Shown in pieces: positions 1-10,963 of a DNA stretch of 64,000 nt; the first letter of the stretch is position 1; every line of letters starts with the position of its first letter. The notes beneath the pieces are model-generated. The model was given only the letters and a program-made list of their open reading frames with translations. It did not search any database and was not told the origin of the DNA. The DNA is from Todiramphus chloris collaris. Taxonomy: Eukaryota > Chordata > Aves > Coraciiformes > Alcedinidae. Where the stretch lies: NCBI GenBank assembly GCA_025345505.1, contig JANVCC010000118.1, forward strand, positions 363,951-427,950. Direction: 5' to 3'. Both the position numbers and the translations under genes were made by a program.

Positions 1-66
1 GCAGTGGGGACTCCAGGGCTGAGGAAGGTGCTCCCAAGATTTCTAACACTGTGTCTTTTCCTGACA

Positions 67-350
67 CATAGAATTATAGCGTCATGGAGTGGTTTTGGTT
101 GGCAGAGACCTTTCAGATCATCCAGTCCAGCCATTCCCCCAGCAGTGCCAGGGCACCACTGACCCATGGCCCTCAGCACCACAGCTCCATGGGGGGCTTG
201 GAAACCCCTCCAGGGATCACGGGGACTCCCCCCCTGCCCTGGGCAGCCTGGGACAGCCCTGGACAACCCCCAAGGGTTTGAAGAAATTGTTCCTCAGCTC
301 CAACCTAAACCTTGCCTGGTGCAACTTGAGGCTGGTTCCTCTTCTCCTAT
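67..350 (-). mobile_element. CR1 LINE 3' fragment (type A)
   Basis: The left end has the reverse complement of the CR1 tail (catagaattatag), followed by GGTTGGCAGAGACCTTTCAG and the type A body through the GAAATTGTTCCTCAGCTCC motif. This is the 3' untranslated end of a 5'-truncated copy. Identity with the copies at 4174 and 50318 is obvious by eye, but this copy has several substitutions and fades into unique sequence near 350. Confidence 0.93.
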
Positions 351-2090
351 CAGCATGGACTAATCTGGGGTTTCTCATCCGCTTCTCCTTCAAGACAGAC
401 CTCATCTCAGGACTGCACTTCCCATTTCCTGAGCAAGAGCCATCACAGCCATAGACACAGCAGGCTTTCTATTCTCACAGTGTTAAATCACCACCATCTC
501 CAAAGTGCCACCATGCTGCTGGAGGTCACAGCTGGTGACAATCCTTCCTCACAGTTATCTGGGCAGAGCCTACTCAGCTCAAGCCCTTCTGCTTCCAGAG
601 AGAGGGGTCTCACCTTAGCTGGGTGGCTTTTGTCCACTTGTCTCTCCAAATAACAGCCAAGAACACAGGAAAAAAAAAAGGAGTCCAAAGAGACTAGGGG
701 TAAAGCAGCAGATTTCTATCCACAGCCCACCTCACCGGGTGGTCCTGGGAAGATGCCTAAACCATAGCTGATCTCGAGGAGTATTAACCCTTCTCATTAG
801 GAATCAGCTGGATTTACTAAATGCCACCTTAGTTTGGGTAGAGAAAGTTACAGGCCACACAGAACTTAGTCACCAGTTGTGGATGCTGGAAAGCTGCTGG
901 CAGGGAGATTTTGTCAGGGTCTCACAATATTGGGTGAGAGCCCTGCCTTTCTCATGGGTGTTCTGAGAAACAGTAGGGTGGTTTTTGTGAGCCGGACCAA
1001 CACCTGGTGTTTTGCTGAGTTCTGTTTATGGAACATTGGAGAAATATTTTGCACTGGGTGCTGTAGGACTTTAGCCACTCACCCTAGGAGATGGGTGATC
1101 GCTGACCCATCTCCCTGTGGGGATAGAAAACGGGGTTAGAAATTAATAGAGGGGCTTTTTTTGCTGCTCTTGCTGAATTTGTGTGTTGCTGCATCTCTCC
1201 GCTCCCGGTATAAACAGTGACAAGCAGCCAGCAAGAAGATGATGTGTTTGAAGCCACGTGCAGGCTTTAGTGCACCCAGTGACCACCAACAAACGCCACC
1301 TAATCCCAGGCTGCCTCCAAACCCTCTCCCACTCAGTCTCCTGGGACAAAACGAGACCTCACTGCTCAAATCCATGGACTGGTGCTCTTTCAGTGTCAGC
1401 CACTCCAGATGTTTGGGAAGTGCATGATAGTTGGTTTTAATCCTTTTTAGTTTTATTATTGTTTAACATCACTTTGGGTCCTGCAGCGTCTCCTGAAGGT
1501 GTGTTTGACCTGTGTTCCACATCAGATTGAGTAGCTCCACATCTCAGCAGGGTCCCCAACATGTTTTCCCTGGGGAGTTTTTAGGGAGCAGAGCTGTTCT
1601 ACAACCCCCAGGCCACTCTCTGCCCCACACATTTAAAAAAAAAAAAAAAAAAAAAAAGAGGAAAATAGAATGTTTTGACTGTCATACACAATGCAGGGCC
1701 ACCCTGACTGGTGGGAACGCTGCTACATCCTTTCACTGGTCTGGTTTTCTGTAAACGGATCATCAGTCAAGGAGATGTTCACTGGGTCAGCATGGGCTCT
1801 GCTCCCAAACCTCACCCTCTCCACCAGGAATTTGAAAAAAAAAAATCTCTCAGAAACACCCGACTCAGAAAAACAGAATGAACCAAACTGGACTAATTTC
1901 TGATTTGTTTAGCAATGTTTTAAACCCGCTGGTTCCTGCTTTGTGGCCAGACTTTGGGTGTGAGGAGGTGTCAGGAGGGACGGGACATTCCCAAACCAGG
2001 GTGGCTCTGCAGCCTGGATGTCAGCCCCTGTCAACTCTCCCCGCTGCGGGGTTATAGGGCCAGCCCCTCAAACCCTGTTCCTCTGGTTTC
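351..2090. other. Unique non-coding DNA
   Basis: I see no gene or recognisable repeat apart from an A23 run at 1635-1657. Open frames here are at most 99 codons and none resembles a known protein. Base composition is mixed with no CpG clustering. Confidence 0.6.
1635..1657. repeat. Poly-A tract (A23)
   Basis: An uninterrupted run of 23 A follows CACACATTT and precedes GAGGAAAATAG. No gene-like sequence or target-site duplication is visible around it, so it is listed as a simple repeat rather than a retrocopy tail. Confidence 0.9.
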
Positions 2091-2600
2091 ATAACCAGAA
2101 GCCTCAAAAATTAAGCCTTAAACATTGAAGCCTCAAAAATTATGCTTAAACTTAAAAATGCAAACAATACTACTAAATTTATCCAGTTAATGAAGTCACT
2201 ACATAAATTTAGCACATTATTTTATTTTTTTGTGTTGTTATTAATTGCTAACAGTGAAAAGGGCTAAATTCAGAATAACTCTCTGTTTCAAAGACCTAAT
2301 TGCCAAGGACCTAGCCTTAATATTAACTAGGATAATTATTATGCAAAGCATACCCACCCAGAATGTTTGCATAGCTATCACAAGCGCTTTCATAAATGAT
2401 GCTTTAATTAGTCTTAATTAGAATTTGTTTAAGTCAGCAGGGAATGCAGAGCCCGTGAAATGATGTATGTAATAAGCATCAGGCTCACTTTTTACTTGGG
2501 GAATAGAGCTGACAAAATCACATCACGTTAAATTGATTCAGTCAGAATTAAAATTCTTATGGTATTAATTAAATGGGGGATCTCATTAGCAGGCTGCAGG
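2090..2600. promoter_or_regulatory. Candidate conserved regulatory element, AT-rich
   Basis: The block is strongly AT-rich, free of mobile elements and dense in TAAT-type cores. ATGCAAA (2341-2347) and its reverse complement TTTGCAT (2366-2372) form an inverted pair of POU-like sites. TTAATTAG occurs at 2404-2411 and again at 2414-2421, ten bases apart. A 29-bp imperfect tandem duplication sits at 2099-2156. This texture is typical of developmental enhancers, but conservation is not testable here; the function is inference. Confidence 0.4.
2099..2156. repeat. 29-bp tandem duplication
   Basis: AAGCCTCAAAAATTA occurs at 2099 and again at 2128, each followed by a similar GCTTAAAC stretch. The two 29-bp units differ at a few positions. 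Confidence 0.8.
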
Positions 2601-4173
2601 GTGACAGAGTGACTCTTTGGCGACCAGATGTGAAGAAGCAGCACCGAACAAGAGCACCATTAGACCAAAAAGTCCTATCTGAGGTGCCGGAGCCGCGGCG
2701 CAGGGCTTGACGCAAAGCGGTAGAACCCCGGCAGTAAGAGACCAGCAACCCGGAGCACTTCTCAGCTAGTTCAGCTCCTTTTAGCCAACACAGCTCCATG
2801 AAACAAGGATCACAGGGGTCTGGGAAGGTGGCGGTGGCTGTGGAAGCTGATCCTGCCCATGGGACCCGCAGGCACGCTTGGGTGCTGCCTGTGCCAGGGT
2901 TTAGCCAAGGCCTCGAGATGTCCCCGTGCCCGTGGGCAGGAAGAGTCTGGTGTGTGCCATGCCCACCTCCACACCCTGTTTAGCCATCCCCAATGTCCGT
3001 GGTGATTCCTACACACTCTGCAAGCCGCTCGGAGCTGCCGGCGCGCTTCTCCCCGTTTATAAGCCAGATCCGACTTCGCAAGGCTCGTCAAGGATAGATG
3101 GTATTTACCTCCTATTAGCATACGTTTTGTGAATGGGAAGGGGCACACGCTGCTGCTGTGTACGCTCCTGTCGCTGGGGACCACGTGCTGGGTTTAGTTC
3201 TCCATCCTAAATTCTGATACTCCAAAAAAAAATATATCAGCGTGCTCCTTGCCTGTGACCGAAGGGCGCAAGCTCAGCCCCGTGTCGGGCTGGTGCACCC
3301 GCACTCCTGAGGGAAACCCGTGTGGCCTCTTCCGAGACCACCAGCGGGATAGGATGGGCTAGGTTTATGAGATGGGACGGGACAGGGCTGGGACATGACT
3401 CCCATCCAAAGCCCAGCACCCACCAGCCCTACCAGTGTGAACTGGCAACCCGGATGCCACCAGCACTGGAGTTGTCAGTAGACCCTCAGTCTCAAGTGGG
3501 CTTTAGCCTTTCATGTCCCCGATTAGTTTCAAAATTACCATAGCATGCTCCCAGTTCAACCAAACACTTCCCTTTTTAGCTTAAAATTAAGACTAAGGTA
3601 GCCACAGTGACATGACATCTGAGTGCGACGTAAACAGCAAAAAGAAAAAAAACTGTCCTGCTTGCAAATGGCATTTCGTTATTCCAAAGAGAGGAACACT
3701 GGGGTTGTTCTGTACCGAATCCACATCTGTCCAGGAGGCAACAGGACAGCTCCTCTACAGCAGCATGGGATGGGGATGCTCTCAGCTGCTGGTTGCTGTC
3801 CTGGCCGAAAGGAGGCAAGATCAAAACTCTCCTCAGAACCACGCTCCGAGAACCATTGGGCCCAGGGAACAGCAGGGGTTGCTGTTTCAGAGGATGGCCA
3901 GCACCTTGTAAATCACCAGGAGAGAAGAAGGGTCTGCCTTGAGGCTGTCACTCAGCTCACTCCCCCCGAGGGGCCATGGTGGGGGACAGGCTGCTAGTCA
4001 CCAACCACGGTCACTCCTGGCTGTCACAAATGTCTGGCTTTTTCCTGGTGGTCCTGGGGGTGTGTGTCTGTGGAAGAGATGGGAATCTTCTCTCCAGGGG
4101 GGAGCTACTCCGCTGTGCCCCGTGGCACTCAAACCCACCAGCTCCTGCACTGGAGAGGACTGGTGATGTCCCT
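2600..4173. other. Unique non-coding DNA
   Basis: No gene or mobile element is recognised. The longest open frames (about 124 codons, both strands) have no recognisable domain. A short stretch near 3050-3130 mixes CpG-containing and AT-rich sequence and could be a small regulatory site, but nothing specific supports that. Confidence 0.55.
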
Positions 4174-4762
4174 CAGAATCAAGACTTCATAAAATCATTT
4201 TGGTTGGAAGAGACCTTCCAGATCACCCTGTCCAATCGTTCCCCCAGTACTGCCAGGGCACCACTGCCCCCTGTCCCTCAGCACCACAGCTCCACGGGGG
4301 GCTTGGAAACCCCTCCAGGGATCACGGGGACTCCCCCCCTGCCCTGGGCAGCCTGGCACAGCCCTGGACAACCCTCAAGGGGCTGAAGAAATTATTCCTC
4401 AGCTCCAACCTAAACCTCCCCTGGGGCAACTTGAGGCCGGTTCCTCTTGTCCTGTCCCTTGTTCCTTGGGAGCAGAGCCCGACCCCCCTGGCTCCAGTCT
4501 CCTGCCAGGAGCTGTCAGAGCCAGAAGCTCTCCCCTCAGCCTCCTTCTCTCCAGGCTCAACAAGCCCAGGGCCCTCAGCTGCTCCTCAGCACCCTTGTGC
4601 TCCAACCCCTTCCCCAGCTCCGTTGCCCTTCTCTGGCCACGCTCCAGGCCCTCAATGTCCTGCTGGGAGTGAGGGGCACAAAACTGACCCCAGGATTTGA
4701 GCAGTGGTCTCCCCAGCGCTGGGGGACGATCCCTGTCCCAGGCCCACTGGTCACGCAGCCAC
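4174..4762 (-). mobile_element. CR1 LINE 3' fragment (type A), about 590 bp
   Basis: The reverse-oriented tail at 4174-4200 is followed by the full type A 3' body and continues into the segment encoding the end of ORF2 (GTTGCCCTTCTCTGGCCACGC, antisense, near 4620). It breaks off at 4760 in a region that is CCACACCAG-like in other copies. This is a 5'-truncated dead copy. Confidence 0.95.
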
Positions 4763-5906
4763 TTCCATACACTGCAATACCATTTAAATTGGTACAGGCC
4801 TCTTTTGAAAGGCACTGGCCTTGAGAGCCTTTCTAACGGCCTTATTCTAGGAGCATAAAGGGCACATAGTGTAAACTATTGAAAAAGAGAGTTTCAGACC
4901 AAGCACAGCAGGCACGACAGCCCAGGCAGCGCAGCGGGCAGCTCAGGTCTGTGCTTTCAGCGTCTCCGTGACCGTTCTGTTAGCGAGTCACAGCTCCCTG
5001 GAAGAGCTGCAGGGTTGGGTCTCCTACAAACAAAGGAGGGAAAGAGGGAGCGGTTTTGTAGAGATACACCTGTACATTTAAACCTTCCTTCAGCTGCTTT
5101 GAGGACAAAGCTCACTCCGTGGCTGTTCCTGCGGGTCCCCACCAAGGGCCAGCAGAGCAACATCTGCAGCAAGCAGGGCTGTTAGAAACACCCCAGCCCT
5201 GAGGTTTTTGCTTCTGCAGGCAGGTCTCAGGACACTACGAGGCCCAGCAGCTCCGCACGCTGACTTCCTTCCTTAAAAAAATAATTTGAGAGTTTGGGTC
5301 GTAAAATCGCGGCGATGTTTTTCCTCTCCGTATTGCCCCAGGCACACACATAATGGGGCTTCCGAAGCCTTGCCGTGGTCATCCTTCTGTTTCTGGAGAA
5401 GACAGTACCCCAGCTGGTGGGACCCATCCTGGCCCCGTGTCCCTGGCCATGGGCTGCTGCACCAGAGCCAGGGCTGCCCACAGCCCCCGCGGCACAAAGG
5501 CTGCCGGCTGCAGAGAGGCTGTTATTGTAATACCCCAACCCACGTGCCCGGGGAGCAAAAAAATCCTCCAGGCTAATTAGTCAGACTAACCTCTCGTTCC
5601 CAAACCGACTGCCTGGAAGTGCTTGGGTCTCCACCAGCTTACTCCTCATCAGTATTCGCCTTCGCTGCCAAAGCGCGGGAGGGGGGAGGACAGATAACCA
5701 TAAGGACAAGAGATAAAAAGAAACTCAATAGGAAACAAAAATAAACGCTCCTGTGCCAGCGCTGTGGACCTCTCCTGCCATATAGATAACCTCTGCGCTG
5801 GGCCAAATCTCCTCCCTGCCACCCTCCGAGGTTGGCAGTGGTGGGCTCCCTGGGCATGGCCATGGCCCCTGGTCCTTGCTGTGCTGAGAGTCCCAGCTAC
5901 TGCTGA
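4763..5906. other. Unique non-coding DNA
   Basis: No gene or mobile element is recognised. The stretch 5275-5345 mixes AT-rich sequence with CpGs (TCGTAAAATCGCGGCGATG) and 5570-5595 has CTAATTAGTC. These are isolated motifs only. Confidence 0.55.
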
Positions 5907-6112
5907 CACAGAATCATAGATCATGGAATCACAGAATCATTCTGGGTGGAAGAGACTGTTAATCTCAACCCATCCAACCATTCCCCCAGCACTGCCAGGG
6001 CACCACTGACCCATGGTCCTCAGCACCACAGGGGGCTTGGAAACCCCTCCAGGGATCAGAGACTCCACCACTGCCCTGGGCAGCCTGGCACAGCCCTGGG
6101 GGGGAAGAAATT
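5907..6112 (-). mobile_element. CR1 LINE 3' fragment (type A), left half of an inverted pair
   Basis: The reverse-complement tail (CACAGAATCATAGATCATGG) starts the copy, followed by the type A body to CAGCCCTGGGGGGG and GAAGAAATTG. Here the sequence switches to a CR1 in the opposite orientation. A deletion relative to other type A copies removes the AACCCTCAAGG stretch. Confidence 0.9.
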
Positions 6113-6256
6113 GTTTCTCCTCTGGAGAGATTCCAAACCCACCTGGACAATGCAATGCTGGGCCCCCTGATCTAGGTCACCCTCCTTTAGCAAGGGGGTT
6201 GTATGAGATGATCTCCAGAGGTCCCTTCCAACCCCCACCATGCTGGGATTCTGTAA
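6113..6256 (+). mobile_element. CR1 LINE 3' fragment (type B), right half of an inverted pair
   Basis: TTTCTCCTCTGGAGAGATTC begins a forward-oriented CR1 3' end that continues to GGTCCCTTCCAACCCCCACC and the tail TGCTGGGATTCTGTA. Its truncated 5' end lies directly against the truncated 5' end of the minus-strand CR1 on its left. Confidence 0.9.
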
Positions 6257-7330
6257 TGGCAGCTCCTGGGATTCCCAAAGGTTGAATCTCAGAGACATCA
6301 GTCAGCACTAAAAGCAAGGCAGGGCTGACTTGTCCCAGTCCAGATGTGTTCACAGTGGCCACCATGATCAAATCTTGATAAATCAGTGTATGGCCCCAGG
6401 GCAGCATGGGGCATATGGATGAGGTGATGTCCCCCTTGCACAGGGGACTGTGGTGGTGTAGGCACAGTGACAAGGAACATCCCACCTTCCTCCAAGCATG
6501 GCCTGGAGCTCACCTGGATAGAGATATTCCAGCTTTGCTGAGCCCACACCATGCGTTTTTTCTCAGCGATATTTTAGGATTTAGTTGAAATCAAATACAG
6601 GTTTTTTTAATCTAGTCTAAACCTACTAAAACATTCACTACTCTTACTGCCTAATACATTTATTCATGGCCTATATATATTCTCCACTATAACTAACCTC
6701 TTTTTTCATGTCTTCATTTTTAATAATATTGCTTATGTGAAAATTGCTGGATAAATTATTCAATTCTCTCCATAATCTGGTATATCTGCAGTAAAACTGC
6801 TAAGCTGGCTCTGTCAATACATTCATAATAATTTCAGTTATTTGCCTGTGTTCGTCTCCTCCCTGCCATCCTCTCCTCCTCCTCAGGCTGGGGCTCATCC
6901 CCTCTGCAGAGCAGTGCCACGGAGCAGCACCTTTGCTGTCAGGTGAGGAAGAGAAGCTGCCACATCGAGGCACAACACAGATCTCACATGAAATTCCATT
7001 TGTGTGTGGGACTATAGGGTGAGTACAGGCTCATGCTAGGAATCATCCCCAGGAGGGAAAAGAACCTCTTCCCGGGGCAGGAAGGACATGCCCATTGGCT
7101 GGAGTAGCAAAAACAGGACCAGGGAAGGATGAGCCGAGTTGGACCCACTGGAATATTAAAATGTTGGCAGTGGATTTACGTTGCACATGGCACAAATTAA
7201 AAATGAGACCAAGGGCTCCATCCCCCTTCCCCAGGGCTGGATGTGGCCCCACAGAGGATGCACAACCATCGTGCCCAGACACCCACTTCACCTCTTTCTC
7301 AGCATCCCCCGTCATTTAAGGATGTCGAAC
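6257..7330. other. Unique non-coding DNA
   Basis: No gene or mobile element is recognised. From about 6560 to 6860 the sequence is AT-rich with a short TATATATAT run near 6670. The rest is of mixed composition with only short open frames. Confidence 0.55.
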
Positions 7331-7760
7331 TATAGCAATGGAGCCATTTAAATAAAAAAGGGGCAAATAAAACGCTGCAAGTCAGTTTGATCTAACTCAA
7401 CCTTTTAAAATGACTACACTAATTTTCGACATATGAATTTAACTGTGTGTTTGCCCCCCTATAAACAGGACGAATAAACACTATATCATTTTTACACTTG
7501 AACTGTATTATGATTTTAATGCAGGCTCAGGTGAGATGAGGTCAGAGGATACAATTAAATGGATCTGGTACCATCTGGAGATTAGGGTCTCTTTAACCAT
7601 GCTTGGGTGATTTATCCATCAGCAACTCATGTAGTGCTTCATAAAAACTGGTATCTGTTTAAAAAAGGTATTAAAATACAGCATATTTTTAAAATCAGAG
7701 GCTAAAATACTGGGTAGTTGCAAGAGAAGCAGTTTATTTCCTAACCACTAAAACAGAAGC
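7330..7760. promoter_or_regulatory. Candidate regulatory block, AT-rich
   Basis: This is repeat-free AT-rich DNA with stretches such as CCATTTAAATAAAAAAGGGG and ACAATTAAATGGATCTGG that look like homeodomain-type binding clusters. It lies in the 7.3-kb interval free of CR1. The regulatory function is inferred only from texture. Confidence 0.3.
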
Positions 7761-8100
7761 TCCTGTAGAGGAATACATCTACCCATACAAATTTACTGTA
7801 TTTACTGGTGTTTATTTGTTTATGCAGGGCTGCTTTGTGCAGAGCAAAAGAAAAACAACCACCCCAGGAGGCAGGCTCAAAAGGGTTCCAGACTCCCCGA
7901 GTGGAAGATGGTGAGCTGCCTCCCAAGGGGACCCTGCCCTCCTCATCATCATCCCCACTCCCCACAGAAGAGGCTGCACCAGGAGAGCATCTCTACCACA
8001 GCAAACAAAAGTTGGGAGCCTCCTACTTACCTTTTATTGCAAGGCTGCAAGTAATAGTCTATGGCATTAGCCGGAATTTATTTTGTAATGAAACAAAACA
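7761..8100. other. Unique non-coding DNA
   Basis: No gene or repeat is recognised. A 99-codon frame at 7808-8107 has no recognisable protein character. Confidence 0.5.
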
Positions 8101-8660
8101 GGAGTAAAATTCAAATATTTAAAGTGTCAACTTTTAAGGCAAACTAGTGTCTAAAACTCAGTTTAATAATTGATCCATCAATGTGCAGATCAAAAGCTAA
8201 GGCCAAAATTAAACAATTATTTTCCTGAAATTATACTTGATTAAAAATTTCCTGAAAGAAAAACAATTCAGCCATTCTTCTGGACAGTAATTTATACAGC
8301 TTAGTGATCTTGCTGTCAATAATACACAAATAGCACTAATATATTACTATAATGCTTCATTTTCATTAAGACATCTGCCAAGTTCTCAAAAACCTTTTCC
8401 ATTCGGGACTTGACTTATAATTGCATAATCCCTTGGGGGAGTTTCAATATTATTTTAATCAATTTTAACCACAATACACAATATGGATGATTACATTGCA
8501 ATGTCATTTCCAAAGTTACTTTCCCCCATTACTCATTTGCAAGGGGAGAGGACGCTGGAAATGTTTGTGAAAGATATTCTGGGAGGGAAACAAATGACAG
8601 CAACGCAGAATGAATTTCTCCGCCTCTCAGAAGAACGACAAGGCGAATAAATATGAATTT
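8100..8660. promoter_or_regulatory. Candidate conserved regulatory block containing duplicated element copy 1
   Basis: AT-rich and repeat-free, with TTATAATTGCATAATCCC near 8415 and ATGATTACATTGCAATGTC near 8485, which resemble homeodomain, POU and C/EBP-type sites. It contains the first copy of a diverged element found again 930 bp downstream. Function is inferred. Confidence 0.35.
8170..8304 (+). repeat. Dispersed duplicated element, copy 1
   Basis: This segment aligns collinearly with 9098-9236. The best shared core is AAGCTAAGGCCAAAATTAAA. Similarity continues through CTGAAAT..A..TTGATT, an AA(C/G)(A)ATTCA(G/C)CCA stretch, and ends near ATAC(A)(T)GC(T)..CTT(A/G)G(T/G)G. I recognise no known transposon family in it. 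Confidence 0.75.
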
Positions 8661-9097
8661 ACATGAACCAGAGGTCTGCAGCGAGCACTGCTGGTGTCCC
8701 TGGGTCTCACAAACCACCACCCCTGCTCCTCCCCACCGGCCAGGAGCACAGGTTACACCTGAGAGAATTGGCTCCGACAAAACTCAGCTGATTCCTGCTC
8801 TTCCTCTGCTCTGCACCAGCGCATCACTGCAGCCCAGAAAGGCTGTCTCATTGGGGTGTTGGGCTTGTTTCCCAGGTTGTTCTACCCCATTTTTGCCAGT
8901 GAAATCTTGAGCTCCAGGGGTACGACCCGAAAACCACTTTCACTGGCATCTTACCACCTCCTCCTGCCCCCAGCCCCATTTTCCTGGGTTCTCCAGTTGT
9001 TGAGCTCAGCAGTGGCCCGCTTGCTCGCTCCTCTCTGCTCTGTTTGAAGCTCACAGAGAGGGTGAGGGGGGAGCCATGTCTCTCTCACCTGTAGTGA
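8661..9097. other. Unique non-coding DNA
   Basis: No gene or repeat is recognised. Overlapping frames of 63-85 codons occur on both strands and look accidental. Confidence 0.5.
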
Positions 9098-9236
9098 CTG
9101 ATCCACCAATGCACAGACCACAAGCTAAGGCCAAAATTAAACTGCCACTTCTCTGAAATCACATTTGATTGGAAGTTATGGAAAAGCAGAACGATTCACC
9201 CACCGTTGTGCCAACAGGGAATACATGCTGCTTGGG
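9098..9236 (+). repeat. Dispersed duplicated element, copy 2
   Basis: Same orientation as copy 1 at 8170-8304. It starts TGATCCACCAATG (copy 1: TGATCCATCAATG) and shares the AAGCTAAGGCCAAAATTAAA core. It is more GC-rich and more substituted in its second half. The pair could be an old segmental duplication of a regulatory element or two remnants of an unrecognised old repeat. Confidence 0.75.
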
Positions 9237-10963
9237 GCAAGAAGTGGGTCTGGAGAGGACTAAGGGGCCACAAGGAGGTCCATGAAGATCTGGAGGGCAC
9301 TAGGGGTCCACATGCCACAGAAAGGTTGGATGATGGAGTCACCAACAGCATTTAACTCTGGGGTGCGGGAGGAGGGAAGGCAGTGGGAAAGGGGGGGATG
9401 CTCCAGGTGTGCTGCTCCTGCACATATTTAACTCCTCTCCTGCACAGCCCAAACCCGCCTTCAGACACGACCTCGGCAATATTACAGTGGTAATATTTTC
9501 ACAAGCGTGACCTCCTCCAAATCTGGGTCTCCAATATGTTCTGAGCAAACACTCTCTCCTCCCTGTCAGGCACACTATAGATATCTTCTTCCTCCACCTG
9601 GTTTTTCCTGAGCCAGCCCACTCCTTGGATAGCTGCAGGTCTCAGCCACACACCAGCAACACAGATGGGGAGCCAGCAGCTGTATTTTAATTGCTGCCAC
9701 TCAGGTGGATGTCATTTCTGCATCAACATCAGCATCCATCCCAGATAAGATGGAATTTAACATCATGTTACAAGGCTTTTCATGTTTCCTCCTGTGTTCC
9801 TTGACAGCGGAGGTTGGCATCACCTTGGCTGGTGATGCCATCGCTGGGAGGGAGGCACGGAAGGATGAACTCAGCATCTCCTTTCCATAAGCAAACCAAC
9901 CAAAGCACAAAACAGAACAAAAGCAGCAGCAGGAACAGGTTCTCTTCCTCTGGCCTGGCAGAGAGTCAGAGGTTTGGGTCTTCTGGGCACCCCCAAGAGC
10001 AGCTCTACCCATTGCTGACAGCATTGTCAACAACAGGGAAACAAGAAATTTGAACTGGTTGCTAAAAATAGCACTAATGCAATTTCCACCCCAAAAAAAA
10101 TTACCCAAGAGCTCATCATTTTCACTAAATTTCCTAAATTTCTCACAAGTGTTGTCCATGGTATAAAGCAAATGCTCTGAAGACTCACACAGTATAAATT
10201 CACCACAGCTGCCTGCCAAAACCCTCAAAAGAAACACAACACCAAAGTTATTAGCGGACACCAACTCCATCTCCCACTTCAATAACATGTGGGTTGGGTC
10301 ATTCACTGAAACTACTTTTAAAAATACAGGCAGCTTGTAAAAGTTGCATTTCGGTCTGTAACCAGTAAGAAGTATGCTGTTGTGCTCCTAATTTTAACAT
10401 AATATTGCAGCCAAAGGGTGTTCCCTGAGTATCCTGAGGGGATAGTCTGGAAGTGTCAAGACTGAATTCATGTCACCACACAAGAAATTCATAGGGATAC
10501 TTCTATTTTCTTTAATTTAAGGAAAGACGATGTAATCCAAAAGCTCGTTTTAACCAAAGCCAAGGTGTGTCACAGAGAGAGGCTCTGCCACAGCCTGGCT
10601 GTAGAGACTGCTGAAAAAAATACTAAAAAATGAGATCAAAACACAGGAATGAAGAACTAGTTCCTGCCAAGAGAAAGAAAAGGATCAGTTCAGAACTGGT
10701 GAACTGGTGAAAAAGTGGAATTAAGAAGCTGAAGCAGCCCAAAACATACCTGTCTGAGGTTTTGCTGAGCATTGCTGGTTTCAGTAGCCCCTGAATCAGG
10801 TTTGAACTCATTTTTAAGACTTCTCACCTTTGCAGTGCAAGACAGGTCTCACTCTCTCCATCCTTGCACCTCAGCAATTGGCAGCAGGTCAGTCTTTTCA
10901 AGTGTGTCAGCTGATTCAGTGCTGCTTTTGTTCTGACATCAGCCCCAAACCCTATGTATCTCG
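9237..10963. other. Unique non-coding DNA with one longer open frame
   Basis: No repeat is recognised. The minus strand is open for 201 codons at 9701-10306, the longest non-repetitive frame in this half of the window. Its translation is cysteine- and serine-rich in the middle with no domain I recognise, so I do not call a gene. Confidence 0.5.

Noticed and set aside
1400..1657. Processed pseudogene ending in the A23 tract
   Set aside because: No coding similarity upstream, no polyadenylation signal at the right distance and no target-site duplication.
9240..9345. Possible further CR1 fragment (GGAGGTCCATGAAGATCTGG)
   Set aside because: The resemblance is too short and weak to separate from chance.
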